A stretch of DNA of 64,000 nucleotides from Diplonema japonicum (lineage: Eukaryota; Euglenozoa; Diplonemea; Diplonemida; Diplonemidae): the NCBI GenBank assembly GCA_964019335.1, contig OZ025651.1:620001-684000 (forward strand), written 5' to 3'. The notes beneath the pieces were generated by a model that was not told the origin of the DNA, did not search any database, and was given only the letters and a program-made list of their open reading frames with translations. Positions 18,296 to 28,583 of this stretch are shown here, piece by piece (within the stretch, counting starts at the first letter, position 1; each line of letters starts with the position of its first letter). A program made the position numbers and the translations under genes.

Positions 18296-20687
18296 CTGCG
18301 GCTGCTGTTGCTGCTGCTGCTGTTGCGGTTGCGGTTGCTGCACCGATAGCATGGAGTGGTGGAGAGGTGTCTGGCCATGACCCTGGATTGGTCTGTTAAC
18401 AATTGCTGCTGCCGGAGCCCCGATGGGTGCAGGAACTGGGGTAGCAGCCGGAGTAGTAGGTGTGGCAGGAGACTGAGTTGCAGACATTGGGGCAGCACTG
18501 CCAGGGGCATTGAACGGCTCCACGGCTCTTGCCTCTTCCGCTTCTAGCTCTGCGAGCTTCTTCTCGAATTCAGGAAGTGCATTCACTTTGGCGATTTCAG
18601 CAGGGGACAGAACTTTGCCCTGTGATAGCTGTAGTTAGCTCCTTTGCATACCTGTCGCTGTCTCTCAAGGTGGTAGTGTATAAATCTGATCTTCTTTCTA
18701 ATAGCCCTCATGGTTTTGAACCTCTTTTCTGAGTCGTTGGAGTAAGTCATAGGCTGTTGCGGCTTCCTCAAGAAGTCCAGTGAGTCCACGCCAAGTATCC
18801 TCTTCTGTGTCTCTACTTCTTTGTTCTGCTGCTCCTCCAGGAGCTGCAGCTCTCTCTGCAAGAATGGCAGAGACTTCACGCGCTGTTTCTCAGCTGACGT
18901 CAGTTCTCTTCCTTTTCCTTGTCTCTGAAGGAAGAAGTTGATATATCTAATCTTCTTACGTACTGTTCTAATCAGCTTCGCGCGCTCCTAGTGAATGGTT
19001 TGGTGCATAACTCAAACTACCTGGATGGCTCTTACAGGCTCGCTAACATCGGAGTCCCTGGGTTCTTCTTCTTCCTCTTCACTCTCCGACTGCCTGGCCC
19101 AAGCTTCGGCCGACGAACTGTTAAGCCCTCCGATGTTCATTTGTGCGTTTGGCAGCATGCCTGGCATCATGCCATACTGTGTTTTGGGTAGTGTGTGCTG
19201 TTGTGTCATACACTGCCGACGTTTCCAAATAGCATCTGCTGCTGCCCCATCATCATAGGCATCATGCCTGCAACACGAGTAATTGGGAGCATCCCCGGCA
19301 GCATCCCGGGCATCATGCCACCCCCCATCATGCCAAGCTGGCCTTGGTGCTGCTGTTGTTGCTGTTGCTGATGTCCCATCTGTTCTGACTGCATGTTGGG
19401 AGATATGATGGTTTGCTGCCCTTGGAATGCTGTGGGAGACTGCGGTAAATCCTCGGAGTCGGCTGTGAGAAATGGATATTGTAGTACTTCACTTACCTTT
19501 TGCACCTCCAACAGTGCCGAGCGCAGCTCCAGCCATAGCAGTGGCGCTGTTTGTTGTTATTTGGTGTAATGCATGCATACCTAGCGGGGTCCAAGGTGTC
19601 TCTTGCTGCGTGGTATGAAGATTTATCTTTGTTTCCGTTAGCACTGCTCGGTTGCTGCAGTTCGAAATGTGTTTGGTAGATGAACTCGGTGTAAAGTTCG
19701 GTGCTTTCCTTAAAGAGGAGCTCCTTCAGCATCGTGTCAGTGCTCGGGCGCTGCATACGCGCTGCTTTCTCTTCAGGTGTCTCCTGTAACATTTCTTGTT
19801 TCTTCTGGTTCGCATACCATATTACCCACAAAGGTAAGGCCACCATCCTGCCACAGTTGCATACTGTCACCGTTATCACGGGTGGACAACACAACACCAC
19901 ATACGGTCTGCTCTGAGTTGTCGGCCAGCTTCCCTGCGATCAAATGTGTGATCAAGGTTGTCCAGAGGTGTTTTCTATTAGCTTTCGGAACACCCCTGAC
20001 AACCCACTTGCCCCCTCGTTTGTTCATGGGATCTTCCCAAAGAGGCTTGATCCCCTTCTTGAACACACGCAGGTTGCAGTGGTCTTTCAAATTGTGCACG
20101 TGAAGCGAGTCCCAGTACGTCCAAAAGCCCTGCACAGTGCTAAAGGTACCCAGCTCCACGATGCAGTCTTCATATATGGTGTGGCCGCCTTTGCGCGCCT
20201 TGCGGTTGGACTTATCAAACCAGATGGTCCATTCATGAGTGAGCTGAAGGGAAGATTCGCTGTCCGCAGTGCGCCTTCCCTTGCTGCCTTCTCGCTTTTC
20301 CTTGTTAAGAGCCGCCATAATGTCGGCACCTTGCTGGCCCCCAAAGGACAGGTTCGGGACAGAACGACTTCTATGCAAACTTTCGGTCAAGGGCGAGTCG
20401 CCAGCATCACTTGCAGACCCATCGCTGCCTGTAGTAGGGATACCGGGTACGTCATCAGCAAGCGGTGTGTAAGGCGACTGCTTCCCAACACTCTCGTTCA
20501 TGACATCGATTACGCCACCAACCACAACACCTACACCCGGCAACCCAGCATCAGCCCCGAGCATAACCTCCTCAATGGCCCCTTCAGTCGGCGGTTTGTT
20601 CTTATTTGTCGGAGAACTGCAAACCGCAGGGCTGGAGTCGCTCCTCGCCATTCCCCTGTGAGTGTCACCTTCCTCACTGTCCGACAT
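17814..20687 (-). CDS. eIF4E-family cap-binding protein with long Gln-rich C-terminal extension (8 exons)
   Basis: Translation initiation or repression factor that should bind the mRNA 5' cap. Model exons (descending): 20687-19818, 19783-19581, 19546-19497, 19462-19212, 19176-19021, 18987-18652, 18619-17957, 17915-17814, giving 876 aa with all phases consistent. Introns are 34, 34, 34, 35, 33, 32 and 41 nt. The eIF4E core (about residues 140-310) shows LTHEWTIWFDKS, TVQGFWTYWDSL, FKKGIKPLWEDPMNKRGGKW and TVCGVVLSTR. The extension of about 550 aa has Met/Gly-rich and poly-Gln parts. It also has two related basic helical repeats (RTVRKKIRYINFFLQRQGKG and RAIRKKIRFIHYHLERQRQG). Typical eIF4E is about 200-400 aa, so the tail is unusual. 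Possible poly-Gln length variation. Confidence 0.85.
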
Positions 20688-21088
20688 CTTTGGGTTCTTA
20701 GCCTCTTCCTTTCTGTGTCCTGTTCGAAACTACTTCATACGCTTTCAATGATAAAACAGGGTATAAAAAAAATCACACTGTCAAGAAACTAAGGGGTTAT
20801 TGTCGGTCAGCCTGAGGCTGTAGGTGTTATCTTGGTAGTCAATCGGCAAGCAGCTGAACGCCTGCCTCCAGCTGGGTATGGCTAAGGTACTATTTTGATG
20901 GGTTGGAACATCCCAGTCCCTACACTACTTTATTAATGGCAGTCAGTATCGGGATTTCTTTATGCTAGTAAGGCTGCGATCTCACCGAGGCGGTGTAAGC
21001 CGTGTTGCTCTGTAGTTTTTTGTTTTTTTTTCAATTACCCCCCCCCCCCCCCGGCTTCAAAAGGGTTAAAAAAACTTTTGTCCCCTTA
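20688..21088. other. Intergenic region between the eIF4E-like and RRM/WW genes
   Basis: Contains a C tract at about 21,037-21,052 and T-rich sequence. It should hold the 3' UTR of the RRM/WW gene and the processing signals of the eIF4E-like gene. No further feature seen. Confidence 0.5.
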
Positions 21089-21814
21089 TCATTTCCTTCT
21101 CCAGGATACCTGTGCAGGAGCATCCTCCATCGGTCTGTCCCACCTAGTCTCGCCAGAGGACGTGTAGTAGTAAGGCTGTGATGTGGTGTGATGACAGAAA
21201 GTGCGGGTATACCTTTCCGGATGATGGGTCGGAGGCTTCGAACCATGATTTATTATCAGCAGTGATCACATTCCCTGTTGCCGAGGGGGCCGAAGAGGAG
21301 TGTGAAGTGCGTGACTGCGAGTAGCCCCCACCAGACCATGAGTTACCGTATCCGGAGTTCCAGCTGCCACCTCCGCCGCCGCCTCCGCCGTTGTTGTTAT
21401 AGCCACCACCACCGTAGTTGTTGTTGTTATTGCCGTAAGATTGGTTGCCTTGCTGCGGGTTCTTGGTGCCAGGTGCCTCAGCCAATCTGATTATTGAGGT
21501 GAAAACAGATGTTTGGATTCGCTATATAAAAATACCTGACAATCAGCTGCTCTCCATCGGGTCCTGCGGCTTTGTGTGTCTGCAAAATTGCCTGCTCAGC
21601 TGCCGCATTATCCTGCAACGTCACAAACGCACTCAGTCTTCCGGTTTTTGACTTCCTGTCGTGCATGACAAACACTTTTTGAACAGCACTGTACTGGCCG
21701 AATGTTTTGTTAAGCCATTCCTGTTATGTTTATTACTACAAAAATAAATACCTCCAAGCTTGTAGTGGTGTCCTCGGGAGACAGAGCTAAATTCGCGATG
21801 TACAATCGTGCCAT
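21089..21814 (-). CDS. RNA-binding protein with RRM, Asn/Gly-rich linker and WW domain (4 exons)
   Basis: 202-aa RNA-binding protein. Exons (descending): 21814-21752, 21720-21536, 21486-21213, 21175-21089. Introns are 31, 49 and 37 nt with GTAT...CAG ends. The RRM begins at residue 2 with RNP2-like RLYIANLA, and an RNP1-like part is GRLSAFVTL. An N/G-rich linker follows (YGGGGYNNNGGGGG). The end is a WW domain split by intron 3: KSWFEASDPSSGK joins PYYYTSSGETRWDRP, with both Trp and the closing Pro present. The start follows CTATCTCTTGCAG by 5 nt, a strong SL acceptor. RRM plus WW suggests pre-mRNA processing with Pro-rich partners, as an inference. Confidence 0.86.
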
Positions 21815-21864
21815 GTTGCCTGCAAGAGATAGAACAAATGGAGAATAATCTGATTGTAAAAATA

Positions 21865-22160
21865 AGAAAATGAAAGAGGCCGGTGTTGGCGGCGCCTGCA
21901 CAAGAACTGTCTACTTGGTTACAGGGGGCGCACCGTGGCCGAGTTGTGGCTTCTTCTGCGTTCCGCGTCGTGTCCTTAATGCGTGCGGTGTACAGCTCAA
22001 TCCCAGCCGGGGCGACCCAGGTAACCAAGATTCGGCGCTCGTGCAGTTAGCCTGTTCATCACCCTGAGCATTTGTGTTCTTCCACTCAGGCACTACCGGT
22101 GATGACCGACGAGGAGGTCAACAGCGAACAACACATCTGATGTACTTCTTATATTTCCAT
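21865..22160 (-). repeat. Left copy of a dispersed repeat, inverted relative to 28,115-28,440
   Basis: The minus strand here matches the plus strand at 28,115-28,440 in several blocks. One contains GAGCTGTACACC and GCCCCCTGTAA. Another contains CCCTGAGCAT and GTTCTTCCACTCAGG, and a third GAGGAGGTCAACAGCGAACA and ATTTCCATGTTATCCCCACC. A further partial copy lies at 24,388-24,510. It lies between two minus-strand genes. Probably an end or remnant of mobile elements. Confidence 0.65.
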
Positions 22161-22230
22161 GTTATCCCCACCACCTTTTTTACAAAGAAAGAAAAGAGAG
22201 AAAATAGATGTGTAAACATCTCTCGCCTAG

Positions 22231-23256
22231 CTAAATACTTTTCTTTTGTTTTTTTTTCCTTTTACTTTTCGAGGATTTCGTCTTCTGCTCCTTTGGAAGT
22301 GTTGAAGCTGAAGAGGATCGCCCACTACCTGGGCGGCGTTGGGGAGCTTCCTGCTGCACGGCCAAGGGCAAAGGTGCGTCACAAGAAGCGGGAGTTGCTG
22401 GCGAGTTTACTAACTTCTGGTTTATTTCCTTCAACGCCTTGTTTTCCTCTTCCAAAGCTGAGATATGAGTTATTTTGGCACGCAGAAGGTCTTGTATAAA
22501 TTCAAGTCTGTCTTCTAGGACATTTTTTTGGTCGAGCTGTTCGGAGATAGTTTGTTGGTACTGACTGGCAGATTCTTGCAAAGCTTGTAACTCCTTCGCT
22601 TGGTGCATGCTAACTTCCGACCTCTGCTGCTGCTGCTGCTGCTCATCAGGCTCAAGTACCTTTGGGGTTTGTTTATCCACAATCTGTGCATCTATGTACT
22701 CCCTTGCGACATCCAGTGACAGCTGTGCTTCACTGAGTTTTTCTGTTTTAAGAGCAAGCCACCCACGTAACTGCTCCACCCGTTCTTCCAAGTCTTCTGC
22801 ACGCTTACATTTGCAATAGAGGTCGTTTTGCAAATCACGTACTTCTGTCTTCAACCCCTCGATGACTTCGCTATAAGCAGGTGCACCTGCCTGCGCACAT
22901 TCGGTTGCAACCCCTTCTACTTCTCTTTCAGCGAACAACCAAAAGTCTGACCGTTCCTTCTCCTTTAAAGAGGTCTTGATGAATTCGTCGTATTCTCTTG
23001 AAATGGCAGTCCCAAGGCTCCCATAGATGTGCGGGTTCTTTGCGAAGACTGATAGACATTCTTGGTACACATCATGCACACTGATCCCTCTGCATGTTTC
23101 TTGCAGTTTCAAGATAATAGGCTCATTCAATTGTGCCTTGCCGCATGGAGGTCTGGGTTTGAGCGCCCTGCAGTACGCCTCAGTGTTGCTACAATCACCT
23201 TTAACAGCATGTATCAGATTTGCACTTCGAAGCTTCAGTGTTGAAGGTCTATGCAT
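22231..23256 (-). CDS. Coiled-coil protein with conserved-looking N-terminal domain, 341 aa
   Basis: The N-terminal ~120 residues (KLQETCRGISVHDVYQECLS, PHIYGSLGTAISREYDEF) form a globular helical region. It vaguely recalls N-terminal domains of translin-associated/TSNAXIP1-type flagellar coiled-coil proteins, which I cannot confirm. Residues 125-290 are coiled coil (EGLKTEVRDLQNDLYCKCKR, RLEFIQDLLRAKITHISALE) with a short Gln run. The tail is Ser/Lys-rich. ATG 23256 lies downstream of a T/C tract ending GACACCTCAG. This is the first gene of the minus block beside the strand switch. Function unknown. Confidence 0.75.
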   Translation of the reverse strand: MHRPSTLKLRSANLIHAVKGDCSNTEAYCRALKPRPPCGKAQLNEPIILKLQETCRGISVHDVYQECLSVFAKNPHIYGSLGTAISREYDEFIKTSLKEKERSDFWLFAEREVEGVATECAQAGAPAYSEVIEGLKTEVRDLQNDLYCKCKRAEDLEERVEQLRGWLALKTEKLSEAQLSLDVAREYIDAQIVDKQTPKVLEPDEQQQQQQRSEVSMHQAKELQALQESASQYQQTISEQLDQKNVLEDRLEFIQDLLRAKITHISALEEENKALKEINQKLVNSPATPASCDAPLPLAVQQEAPQRRPGSGRSSSASTLPKEQKTKSSKSKRKKKQKKSI

Positions 23257-24008
23257 GATCCTGGCATCGTGTCTGAGGTGTCATGAAACAAAATTTGCAA
23301 ATCAGCAAGGATACTAAACGAAAAGAGAGAAGAATTGCGACTGGAAGAAGTGGAGGTAACGGCCCAACAAAAAAAAATTCAATAAAACTTCAGTGTGTGC
23401 ATGGGAGTTCTGACCGTAAATAAGAAGAAATGATGCTGATATACCACAGTACTGCCCCAATTTGCTTTTGCATACATAATGTGTATTTCTGCACGCTTCC
23501 ATCATCTGGATGGTCATGTTCCTAATGTGGCCATCAGTAGGTAAAATGACACAAATTGCCTACTGGGGCAGTGTTGGGTCGTTCCCTCAAGGGAATTTGA
23601 GCGAATCCAGGGGAACGGAGGGAAGGGAACGATTCCCTTGAGGGAATTCAGGGGAATGGGGGAACGAAAGGGAACAGGGGAACGGAGGGAACAGCCTTGG
23701 GGTGAAAAAAAGTTGTCTCGATTTTAGTGGTGCCATCAGTAGTGCCAGCAGTATGTGACACAGAGGCCACCCTTGTGAAACTTCGCCCCGAAGCCTCCCA
23801 AGTCCCCTGTGGTCCCGTAGAAAGTTAAAGTGGAGAGGTAAAGAAAGCTTGGAAATTGAAATAGGGAGAGGGGCCACAGAAGCAATTAAACACCAACTAG
23901 AGAGTTGTGGGAGGCTTGCTTCACTGGCACGATGCCGCGGGGAGGGACCTGGTGAAGCCACCTCCTTGTTCGATGTAATGGGATAAGGGACTCTCCGTTG
24001 AGGGCGCA
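23257..24008. repeat. Strand-switch flank with GGGAA/TTCCC repeats
   Basis: From about 23,570 a CAGTGTTGGG start is followed by short palindromic and tandem units based on TTCCCTCAAGGGAA and GGGGAACGGAGGGAA up to about 23,700. A similarly organised sequence beginning CAGTGTTGG occurs at 30,796. Probably a non-autonomous mobile element. No gene seen. Confidence 0.45.
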
Positions 24009-24032
24009 GTGATGGGTGAATCCTAATTAGGA

Positions 24033-24235
24033 CTAGACCAGACTGGACCGGACCAGACCGGATCCGGCGTGAATTTCGACCCAATTATGCCGGACTGACC
24101 GGACTGACCAGACTGACCAGACTGGACCGGACCGGACCGGACCAGACCGGACCGGACCAGACTGGACCGGACCGGACTGGACCGGACCGGACCGGACTGG
24201 ACTGGACTGAACCGGACCGGACAAGATACAACCAC
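24033..24235. repeat. CCGGA/CCAGA minisatellite, copy 1
   Basis: Degenerate 5-mer array of GGACC and AGACT units. A related array is at 24,520-24,655, and inverted relatives (GGTCAGTCTG) are at 28,648-28,713. Frames through it encode artificial repeats and are not genes. Confidence 0.8.
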
Positions 24236-24519
24236 AACACCACATCCCCCCCTTTTTTTTTTGCTGCAGAGTTCAAACGTATAAACAGATGTCTACAAGA
24301 AAAGATGTTACACAGGTACTGAGAGACGACAACAACAACAACAATGAGAAACGAAGAAAAAAAAAAAAAAAACTTTTATCTTCTTTTTCAGGTGGTGGGG
24401 ATAACATGAAAATATAAGAAAAACATCAGATGTGTTCGCTGTTGACCTCCTCATCGGTCATCACCAAGCAAACCGCATGAGTGCAGAATCTTGGTTTCCT
24501 GGGGTGCCCCAGGACCAGA

Positions 24520-24655
24520 CTGGACCAGACTGGACCGGATCCAGCGTGAATTTCGACCCAATTATGCCGGACTGACCGGACTGACCAGACTGACCAGACT
24601 GGACCGGACCGGACCGGACCGGACCAGACCGGACTGAACCAGACTGGACAAGATA
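24520..24655. repeat. CCGGA/CCAGA minisatellite, copy 2
   Basis: Second array with the same flanks (CGTGAATTTCGACCCAATTA on the left, CAAGATACAACCACAACACC on the right). Both copies lie in the leader of the hAT-type element, so the array seems to be part of the element. Confidence 0.8.
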
Positions 24656-24713
24656 CAACCACAACACCACATCCCCCCTTTTTTTTTGCTGTGGAGTTCA
24701 AACGTATAAACAG

Positions 24714-26998
24714 ATGTCTACAAGAAAAGATGTTACACAGGTACTGAGAGACGACAACAACAACAACAACAACGAGAAGAAGAAAAGAAAAAGGAGCAAC
24801 AGTACTGGTTCCTGTTCATCTTCATCTTCCTCCTCAAAGCCATGTGCCGCTACTAACATTGAAGAACTACTCAGCCAAAAACCCGAATGTGGCCCTACTT
24901 TAACCTGCACCCAGAAGAAAACTGGGCTTTCTCAGTCTGCGATGTTGCAGTTCATCAGTGGCAAAGGTAGGAGAAAGAAAAAAAAAGAAAAAAAAAAGGC
25001 ATTGGCAGTACATTTAAAGCATTCTTTTGGGAAACCGGTGGTAAAAACACGATACCGACTGCAACTGACGAGGCAGTGGCTTGGGATGGTACGATTGTTG
25101 GTGTCATTCCTGGGGTTGCAGCTGCTTGTGTATATGAGCAGGAGCCTGGAATCATTTTCCACTTCCCTCCCAAAACTGTGGACGAACGAGTGTACCGCCT
25201 TGTAGAAGTTACCTCAACCAACCCCAATCACCTTTCTGAGACGGAAGCAAAGCTGAGGCTTGCACAGCTTAAGGTGAAGGAGCTACAGGAAAAGCTGAAA
25301 CACTTTCAGAGTTCCACGTCCGGAGACCTGCTTCACCCCCCACAGACCCTCCCTACACCTGACCAGCCTGCTGGTGCCAAAGAAGAAAGAGGGGCAGTTT
25401 CAATTTGGGAATTAAAAGACTGGAACTACGTCTATGCCTACCCTCGAGCGGTATCACACACACAAGAAAAAAAAAAAAAAAAAAATAGGATAAAAAGGAC
25501 TATGCACCAAACCAAAAATTTTTTTATTCTGCAATTGTGAGTGACAAAAAACGCAAGTGCGAAAACCCAAGTTGTACCGTGCACATTGTTAACACAATGG
25601 GCAATTTGCAAGATCACTGGATGCGATTCCATAGCCCTGCCGGAAGAAAAAAGAGGGAAGAGAAAGCAAAGGCGAGTGCAGAAGCGCGGGAAAAGAAGAT
25701 GCAGGCTAAGAAAAAGAAAATGGACGAACCCAAGGTGTCACAGCCACAGTCGCAATCGCAGTCACAGTCACAGTCACAGTCACAGTCACAGTCGCAGTCA
25801 CAGTCACAATCACAGTCACAGGTTCAGAGTTCACCATCTTCAGCTAAAGCCAAGGTAAAAGAAGAAGACGAAGTGGGGGGGAAAAAAAAAAGAAAAACAA
25901 ACACTAGGTAAGCAATGTTATCAATGAAATGAGAGAACTTCCTGTTCTTGACAGGGTTTGCTTTTTGATCGGTCTGCATTGCCTACCTCTCATCCTGTGT
26001 GAAAGGAATTTTTTTCGTAGCCTGTTTACCCCTGGTAGCCTTGTGGGGATAGACAGGAAGAAAGTGCGGAGCCGCATTCTGGAATTGGGAGAGAGTGTCT
26101 TCCATTCCATTTTGGAAGGCTTGTTGGCCGAGAATGTGTTCTTGATGGTTGATGGTGCTACCTTCAACCGTCGAACCGTTCTTGGCTTCAGCCTTTCGGA
26201 CGGTGAGCGCAGCTATTTTTGCAAGGTCTGTTTTTTCAAAAACCTGATACAGAGCGTCCAAACTAGTTTTCTTTTCCAACTGAGGGCAGTTTTCTAGGAG
26301 TGGGAAATCATCTGAAGGACAAACACAACACAGATAATTGATCTCTCGAAGGTGAGAGCGACTGCTGCAGAGATCACAAAGCACATCACGGAGACGATCA
26401 ATGAGCTTCGAACGGTTTGGGGGAGAAAGGGAAAGAAGGGGATAAAAAGAGAAGAAGCGGGAAAAAAAAGAAAAAAAAGAGGGGAATCCTTGTTTTTTCT
26501 GTCTGTGCAGACAACGCCAGCGCCATGCAGTGTGTGCTTGAGAAGATCGCCGAGCAGTTTTGCTTGACCCAGATGCAAGACACTGTGGACACTGACACTG
26601 CAGCCACCGACACTGACACCGACACTGATTCAGGTATTCTTTGTGTTTTTTGTGGCCAGGAACAGACTCTCCATGTAGAGTTTGTTTTCATGTTATATTG
26701 ATCTTTTTTTTTTTTAAAAGACACCGAATCTACAACCGGGTCGATCTATTCATTTTCCAAGACTGAAAGCACTGTATTAGATTCTGCACTTGACAGTGCT
26801 GCCGAAGAGCTGCAGTTGAGTGGAGTGTTGGCCTACCGTTGTGTGGCCCACTCACTGCAGCTCTCACTGGGGGACGTTTTCAAAGTTCCTCGCTTTGAAA
26901 AGGTGCTATGCAAGGTGAAGGTATAAAACGAAAAAAGGGGGAAAAGAAATAATATTGTTAAACTTGTCGTTTTGGTTTTTCGCAAAAAGAAAAAGAAG

Positions 26999-27032
<34 letters not shown>

Positions 27033-27955
27033 TGGTGAGGAAATGGACAACACGAAGTGGTACCCTTGGACTGAGAAACGTCCAGGAGGTTAATGGTGTT
27101 AGATCAAACGAAATCCGCTTCATCAAGGCTTATGCAGAGACGAGATGGAATTCAATTGTTGAAACTATGATTTCCATTTCGTCCCTGTACCAATTCCTTG
27201 GTGAAGATGACGTGGGTTTCCTGGCTGAATTGAACTTCACGATCCATGTCTGTGCCCCTTTTGCAGACACCACAGATGTGGTGCAGGCTGATTCCGCTGG
27301 CATGGCCTTGGTGGCCAGTGAGGTTCACCGGGTGCTGCACAGGCTGCAAGAGATGAAGTGTGCAGAATGGCTCAAGGAGTCTGATGTTTCCACATTAGAC
27401 AAGCTCATTCTTTTGTTTGAAAAGAGAGTACGAACAAATATGTCGTTCATGGGAATACGATTGTTCACGTTCTTAAACCCCCAAAACATGACCAATGAAC
27501 TCACAGACAGGAATGAGCTGTTTGAGTGCTTGGTCAGACACCTGAAACCGTTTGCAAATGCACGGAACTTGGAGTCGTCAGAAGAACAGCTCCGTGTTCA
27601 AATTAATAAATATTGTGCAATGGGTAGGAGTGAGAATTTTAATTATTTTAGTTTTTGGAACACTAAACTGTGCAAGATGGGCACCCTGGCAACTTTTGCC
27701 TTGGCCCTCGGCACCAGTTTAGCTTCTGAAGCCCCAACAGAGTGCCATTTCAAAGTGGTTGCTAAAACTCTGCACAAATCAAGATGTAGACTTGATACAA
27801 AGGTTGTTAATGCTTGCCTGCAAATTGTGGTGAATTACCGCTTTGTGAAGCCCCTGTTTTTTGAAGGGGAGCAAAAAGAGAAGCATAGCCATGCAAAACA
27901 GGCAGAGCATCATAGAGTTGAGGAAAGTGAGAGAGATCTGTTTACACAGACTTAG
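24714..27955 (+). CDS. hAT-superfamily transposase, 8-exon model
   Basis: Model exons 24714-24966, 24999-25450, 25498-25907, 25955-26225, 26334-26414, 26480-26633, 26721-26920 and 27029-27955 join without a stop to 915 aa. The N terminus is Asn/Lys/Ser-rich. A BED-like zinc finger has CENPSC then HWMRFH spacing, followed by a Gln/Ser repeat (SQSQSQ). The catalytic region has FLMVDGATFN, VCADNASAMQ, LAYRCVAHSLQLSLGD and ETRWNS. A hAT dimerisation-like end follows (FWNTKLCKMGTLATFALALG). Several introns are A-rich and end AAAAAG. Intron choice is by frame continuity, so single boundaries may be off. The full frame suggests a recently active copy. Confidence 0.7.
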
Positions 27956-28114
27956 CTTCCTTTACACTACTTTTCCCATCACTCACATTTCCCCTCCCCC
28001 TTTTTTTATTTCCTCGTTCCCTTGTATATCTTTAATTCTCGTTTACTAACTAAAAGAAGTTTCACAGGAGCTAGGAAGAAAAACAGGGAAGTACAAAAAT
28101 GTGTCAAGGTACAT

Positions 28115-28440
28115 GTTGTGGGCACTTGGGACACTCTGGCTGGGGTTGAGCTGTACACCACACACATTAAAGACATGACACGGAACGCAGAAGAAGCTAC
28201 AACCTGGCTGTGGTGTGCCCCCTGTAAGTAGACAGTTCTTGTGCAGGGTGCCACCAACACTGGCCTCCTTTAACTCTTATCGTTCAGGTGGTGGGGATAA
28301 CATGGAAATATAAGAAGTACATCAGATGTGTTGTTCGCTGTTGACCTCCTCATCGACAAACAGGCATTTCCTCCATCCACTTGGCTGGTCATCACCTGTA
28401 GCACCCTGAGTGGAAGAACAAATTGCAGATGCTCAGGGTG
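28115..28440 (+). repeat. Right copy of the dispersed repeat
   Basis: Inverted counterpart of 21,865-22,160. It starts near TTGAGCTGTACACC, continues through GTGCCCCCTGTAAGTAGACA, then GGTGGTGGGGATAACATGG and GTTGACCTCCTCATCG, and ends near CACCCTGAGTGGAAGAACAA. The first block appears again in the same orientation at 28,440-28,540. The reading frame over this block is similar in all three copies (GVELYTTHIKD-type peptide). Confidence 0.65.
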
Positions 28441-28540
28441 AGTAAACTACTTAGGGCACCAGCTGGGGTTGAGCTGCACACTGCATGCATTAAGGACACG
28501 ATGCAGAATGCAGAAGCGGCCAAGGTGCACCCCCTGTCAC

Positions 28541-28552
28541 TGAAAAAAAAGC

Positions 28553-28583
<31 letters not shown>

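Larger units (their letters stand above)
24009..28400 (+). mobile_element. hAT-type DNA transposon region with nested or partly duplicated 5' end
   Basis: CAGTGATGGGTGAATCC at 24,009 looks like a hAT-style terminus and recurs at about 29,560. It is followed by a CCGGA/CCAGA minisatellite, a T-rich stretch and a 5' leader with ATGTCTACAAG. Minisatellite plus leader occur twice, at about 24,030-24,360 and 24,510-24,775; only the second continues into the transposase gene. Between them sits a fragment also present at the 3' side near 28,290. This suggests an internally deleted copy beside a full copy. Exact ends and target duplication are not resolved. Confidence 0.6.

Noticed and set aside
24023-24276. 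Overlapping minus-strand frames with SGPVRSGPVQ repeats
   Set aside because: Direct translation of the GGACC/AGACT minisatellite in three frames.
24033-24655. CRISPR-like repeat array
   Set aside because: Units are 5-mers without spacers, in a eukaryotic transposon; it is a minisatellite.
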